Below are positions 47,616 through 50,794 of a DNA stretch of 50,794 nucleotides, piece by piece. Numbering within the stretch: position 1 is the stretch's first letter; each line of letters opens with the position of its first letter. The DNA is from Tritrichomonas foetus (taxonomy: Eukaryota > Parabasalia > Tritrichomonadida > Tritrichomonadidae): NCBI GenBank assembly GCA_001839685.1, contig MLAK01000772.1:3352-54145 (forward strand). The letters are read 5' to 3'. A model generated the notes under the pieces. The model had not been told where the DNA came from. It made no database searches and saw nothing but the letters and a program-made list of their open reading frames with translations. The position numbers and the translations under genes were made by a program.

Positions 47616-49034
47616 TTAATCCAAAATAAGCAAATTAAAATCAAGTGCAAGTCCTTCAGAGACTCTACTAATGCGTGGTGATGTAACAGGTGAAGTGTAA
47701 TTCGATAGTGTTCTTGAAGCTTTCTTTGGTGATGGTGATGGTGAAGCGCCATTCAGCATCAAAAGGTTTGAGGCGTCCTCTGAATTTTCCGAAAGCGCAG
47801 TATCAAGTGGATTTCTGTGTGATTTGTCAACAACAGTTAAATCAGCACCAGCATTTATTAAAAGGTTTAATGTTTCACAATTTCCACTTTCTGCTGCGAA
47901 ATGTAATGGTGTTTTTCCATATTTGTTAGCTTTGTTGATTTCTGACCCATTTTCTATCAAAATCTTTATGGTTTCTGTATTACCGTGACTAGTCGCTGTG
48001 TGAAGAGGAGTCCATCCATATTTGTTCTCTTCTTGGACGAGTTTATGGAACCTTTTACATAAAAATTGAACTGTTTCAACTGAACCAGCTTCGCAAGCAA
48101 AATGAAGTGGATTTTGATTGTGTGAATCATTGACATATATTTTACTACCATGTGTCATTAATAACTGTATTATGTTAATATGTCCACCAGCAGCAGCAAA
48201 ATGTATTGGAAACATTCCGTTGATATCTTTTTGATTCACATTTAAATCATATTTTAATAATTCGACGGTTGTGAGATAATTTCCGCTTTCACATGCATAA
48301 TGAAGTGCTGTTCTATTATATCTATCTGATGCACCAATTAAACTACTATACTTGGTAAGTTCGCCAATCAGATCGTAGTTTTCACTTTGAGCGGCAAAAT
48401 GAAAAACTGTTAATCCATCTCGCGACCGTTTATTGATATTCGCGCCTTTTTCAATCAAAAATTGGATTGATTCTGTGATTCCTTTTTTGGCTGCATGATG
48501 AATAGGCGTAGATCCATTAAAATCTGTAGAGTTGATTTTAGCTCGTGCGCCAAGTAATAATTCCATTATTTCTAAATTGCCATTTTCTGCTGCCAAATGG
48601 AGAGGAGTAACTCCAAATATGTCTTTACAATTGACCATAAAATTACACCTTTCAAGGAACATTTCCACTATATGTGTGTGATTATATTCGACAGCATAGT
48701 GAAGTGGAATTCTTCCAAGGCTATCGGTCATATTAAGTTGAGAATAATCTTCAATTAGCATTTCTGTCATGTTTATATCACCTCCTGCTGAAGAAAAATG
48801 AATTGCTGATCTGTTTTCTTCATCAATGAAATAAGGATCCATTCCATTCTTGATCATAGCATTAAAACAATATATTGAACCATAAAATGCAGCAAATGCA
48901 ATTAATTTTGGATTGCATGAAAATATATTTGGGAGATCATCAGTGCTCACTTGTTCATCATCATAGAGAAAACAAGAGTCCTCTAAATAGGTATCTACAT
49001 CATCATTTTTAATTGTGTTTATGATAGTATTCAT
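47616..49034 (-). CDS. Ankyrin-repeat protein (intact)
   Basis: 472 residues with about eleven consecutive ankyrin repeats from residue 50 to 420 (for example FGVTPLHLAAENGNLEIMELLLGA, NGSTPIHHAAKKGITESIQFLIEKGANIN, YGKTPLHFAAESGNCETLNLLINAGADL). A short acidic N-terminus precedes them and a Ser/Pro-rich tail (SPSPSPKKASRTL...SPVTSPRISR) follows. Repeat loops are continuous, with no T-rich insertion, so this gene is an internal control for the two interrupted ankyrin genes in the window. Role: protein binding, partner unknown. A TCATTTTTGAAAAG stretch precedes the ATG. Confidence 0.9.
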   Translation of the reverse strand: MNTIINTIKNDDVDTYLEDSCFLYDDEQVSTDDLPNIFSCNPKLIAFAAFYGSIYCFNAMIKNGMDPYFIDEENRSAIHFSSAGGDINMTEMLIEDYSQLNMTDSLGRIPLHYAVEYNHTHIVEMFLERCNFMVNCKDIFGVTPLHLAAENGNLEIMELLLGARAKINSTDFNGSTPIHHAAKKGITESIQFLIEKGANINKRSRDGLTVFHFAAQSENYDLIGELTKYSSLIGASDRYNRTALHYACESGNYLTTVELLKYDLNVNQKDINGMFPIHFAAAGGHINIIQLLMTHGSKIYVNDSHNQNPLHFACEAGSVETVQFLCKRFHKLVQEENKYGWTPLHTATSHGNTETIKILIENGSEINKANKYGKTPLHFAAESGNCETLNLLINAGADLTVVDKSHRNPLDTALSENSEDASNLLMLNGASPSPSPKKASRTLSNYTSPVTSPRISRVSEGLALDFNLLILD

Positions 49035-49802
49035 ATCTTTTCAAAAATGATTCCCAATTTGCTTCATTTCTTGCTTCCTCAGGAAGGCAACTTCACAATT
49101 CAAAAAAATTAAAATGGCGCGGAATTTAAAAAATCAATGCATCACATATCTCTTATTATTATTATCATAGTAATCCGCTATTCGAATTTAAATAATAAAC
49201 TAAACATGAAAAATTAAATATGATAATAATTCAACAATTGTAAATTCAAGGATTTTTACAATTGAATCATATTAAAATAATAATTTAAATGCTATTATGC
49301 ATCACTATTGGGTGTCCAATTCAATATAAACGATATGATATATTTTTGATTCTGAATTGAATATAAGTAGATGTTCATCTAAGTGTTCCATTTAATTTTA
49401 TATCATAAAGAATTCGAGAGATTTATGAAGTACATCATTGATTATGAAAAGAATTTGAACGATGCTTTCGTTGAATTTTAACTAAAAAGTCTTTTATTGT
49501 CATGATACATCATGTGTTAGTAGAATATATTATATTTTATTGGCACGACTTTTAAAATGATGACAATTTCATCTCTCCATATTTTATTTCAAGATATATA
49601 ATACATATAAATGGAAAAAATAAAATTAATAATAAGTTCAATATCATATTTAACGAATAATATTAAAATATATTCAATAAAAGTTAAGATACATACCAAT
49701 ATTCATCAAAGCAATTTTCAAAGGGATTGATGAAAATTCTTAAACGCACATTGATTGAATGCTTAATTGGACATATACCATCTCAAATTTGCTCACCAAA
49801 AA
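49035..49802. other. Intergenic, divergent promoter region
   Basis: 768 bases, very AT-rich, between the ankyrin gene (-) and Nse4 gene (+). No gene recognised. Confidence 0.4.
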
Positions 49803-49808
49803 TCACTG
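49803..49808 (+). promoter_or_regulatory. Initiator-like TCA element of Nse4 gene
   Basis: TCACTG then TTA and the ATG at 49812; A of TCA 7 bases before the ATG. Supports the ATG over an in-frame TTG at 49767. Confidence 0.5.
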
Positions 49809-49811
49809 TTA

Positions 49812-50663
49812 ATGACACAGGCAAGGTCGCAAGTCACCTTTGCAGAAAATGCGAAGAATGCTGAACTCATCCAGAACATCCGTGATATAAATAACAGTCT
49901 CCAAGAGAAGGAAGAACATCTCATATTATCTCAATCGCCACGAAAACTCACCCATTTAATTCAAAAAACAGACAATTTATTCGAGCAAGTTTCCACGCCA
50001 TCCGCGATGTCCCACGATGTTGAAACATTTCGAAATATCACCCAAATTGCAGTATCTCAGGTTTCATCTGTCAGCTTGGGCCCGAAGTCAGTCAATCTTG
50101 TAAATGTTCGATCAAACCTCATGTCAAAGTACGCAGATAATGCCGGAAACCTCGATTTCGAAAAAGTCGGGGAATGGGCAATCAGAAATTCGCGCGTTGC
50201 GCCAACGGCCACATCATTTTTGTTTGGTTTAGGTCAATTCCAGCCAGTCCATAAAGAGCGACAGAAAGGGGCCCGCACACAGAAGGATAAGATTGAAGAA
50301 TTGACAGCCGTCGATTTGAAAGAGGTCAAAGAAAATAGAACAGACACACTCATGGCACGCGCTAGGAAATTGTGCGAGAAACTGAAGAAAAATGGAGATA
50401 CGCCTTTATCCAATGTAATCACGGCACCAAAAAGCTTCGCACAAACAGTGGAAAATGCTTTTGATTTAGCACACTTGGTCAGAGATGGGCGCGTTGGTAT
50501 CACCTCCGGTAATGGGACAATTTTTGCCACAGCCTCAACAGAAAAAATGAAAACAAGCGAAACTAGAAGGCAATGCGTGCTCCACCTCAGGCAGCCCGAA
50601 TACAAGAGGATCCTGCAGGAATCGCAGGACTTGGCCTCTTTCCAAGGAGATGATTTGGAATAG
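49812..50663 (+). CDS. NSE4: Nse4, kleisin of the SMC5/6 complex
   Basis: 283 residues from the ATG at 49812. Links the SMC5/6 heads in DNA repair and replication. The C-terminal winged-helix region carries the Nse4 signature around residues 195-230: VITAPKSFAQTVENAFDLAHLVRDGRVG. The N-terminal kleisin helix region includes FRNITQIAVSQVSSVSLGPKSVNLVNVRSNL, and the middle has FEKVGEWAIRNSRVAPTATSFLFGLG. Length is near the short end of the family (usually 300-400). Together with HDAC, SGF29-like and HMG proteins it adds to the chromatin genes of this window. Confidence 0.88.
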   Translation: MTQARSQVTFAENAKNAELIQNIRDINNSLQEKEEHLILSQSPRKLTHLIQKTDNLFEQVSTPSAMSHDVETFRNITQIAVSQVSSVSLGPKSVNLVNVRSNLMSKYADNAGNLDFEKVGEWAIRNSRVAPTATSFLFGLGQFQPVHKERQKGARTQKDKIEELTAVDLKEVKENRTDTLMARARKLCEKLKKNGDTPLSNVITAPKSFAQTVENAFDLAHLVRDGRVGITSGNGTIFATASTEKMKTSETRRQCVLHLRQPEYKRILQESQDLASFQGDDLE

Positions 50664-50756
50664 ACTATCGAATATATTGTTATTTTTTAAATACAAAATA
50701 CTTGAAATTTTCTTTTTTTTATCGTTTCGTAAAATGCAAATGTTATGAGGAAAAAA

Positions 50757-50794
50757 GAAGATAGAGAAAGAAATAATGAAGATAGAGAAAGAAA
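50757..50794 (+). repeat. 21-bp tandem repeat running off the window edge
   Basis: GAAGATAGAGAAAGAAATAA plus T repeats once (50757-50777) and again from 50778 until the window ends after 17 bases. Confidence 0.6.

Noticed and set aside
1..50794. Canonical trichomonad introns (GTATGT ... ACTAACACACAG)
   Set aside because: No complete pair seen; only a near-match 3' motif at about 44357-44370, without a donor.

Overview
The window looks like nuclear DNA of a parabasalid protist, most likely Tritrichomonas (T. foetus type) or a close trichomonad. The reasons are: AT-rich DNA; gene-dense layout on both strands; nearly every gene is one uninterrupted reading frame starting at ATG; several genes carry an initiator-like TCA element a few bases before the start codon; and there are several ankyrin-repeat proteins, a giant HECT ligase and Q/N-rich tails. 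The species call is inference. There are single ambiguous bases near 224-245 and one 515-base assembly gap (23676-24190).

Left part (1-17 kb): HEAT-repeat protein, STE20/FRAY-like kinase, Sec23/Sec24-family COPII protein, RING protein (-), Cdc25-type phosphatase (-), and a 2585-residue HECT E3 ligase with a predicted N-myristoylation signal, followed by a 17-bp tandem repeat.

Middle (17-31.5 kb): TPR/membrane protein (-), tRNA-Lys(CTT), an HMG-box ORF that overlaps a second ORF by ATGA, a VHS-GAT adaptor, an ankyrin gene broken by T-rich insertions, a gapped 23/46-bp minisatellite, an unrecognised 155-residue protein (-), class I histone deacetylase, ribosomal protein uL14 (-), a 7-TM protein, an RBM26/27-like RRM protein (-) and an M24B aminopeptidase.

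Right part (31.5-50.8 kb): CAP-Gly coiled-coil protein (-), V-ATPase subunit G, an alpha-solenoid protein, a PGDH-like protein that has lost its nucleotide-binding glycines and catalytic Arg, a coiled-coil protein (-), a second ankyrin gene with the same kind of T-rich insertions (-), a 737-bp element bounded by 24-bp inverted repeats, a tandem-Tudor (SGF29-like) protein with an in-frame stop (-), an HMG-box protein (-), an intact ankyrin gene (-) and Nse4 of the SMC5/6 complex.

The genes do not form a pathway; they are mostly housekeeping functions (chromatin: HDAC, HMG, SGF29-like, Nse4; trafficking: Sec23/24, VHS-GAT, V-ATPase; ubiquitin: RING, HECT; cell cycle/cytoskeleton: Cdc25, kinase, CAP-Gly). 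The most unusual signal is the set of T-rich insertions starting GTTYTTTT (or GTTTT) that interrupt two unrelated ankyrin genes precisely at ankyrin-repeat boundaries. They behave like repeat-delimiting introns but lack the known trichomonad splice motifs.
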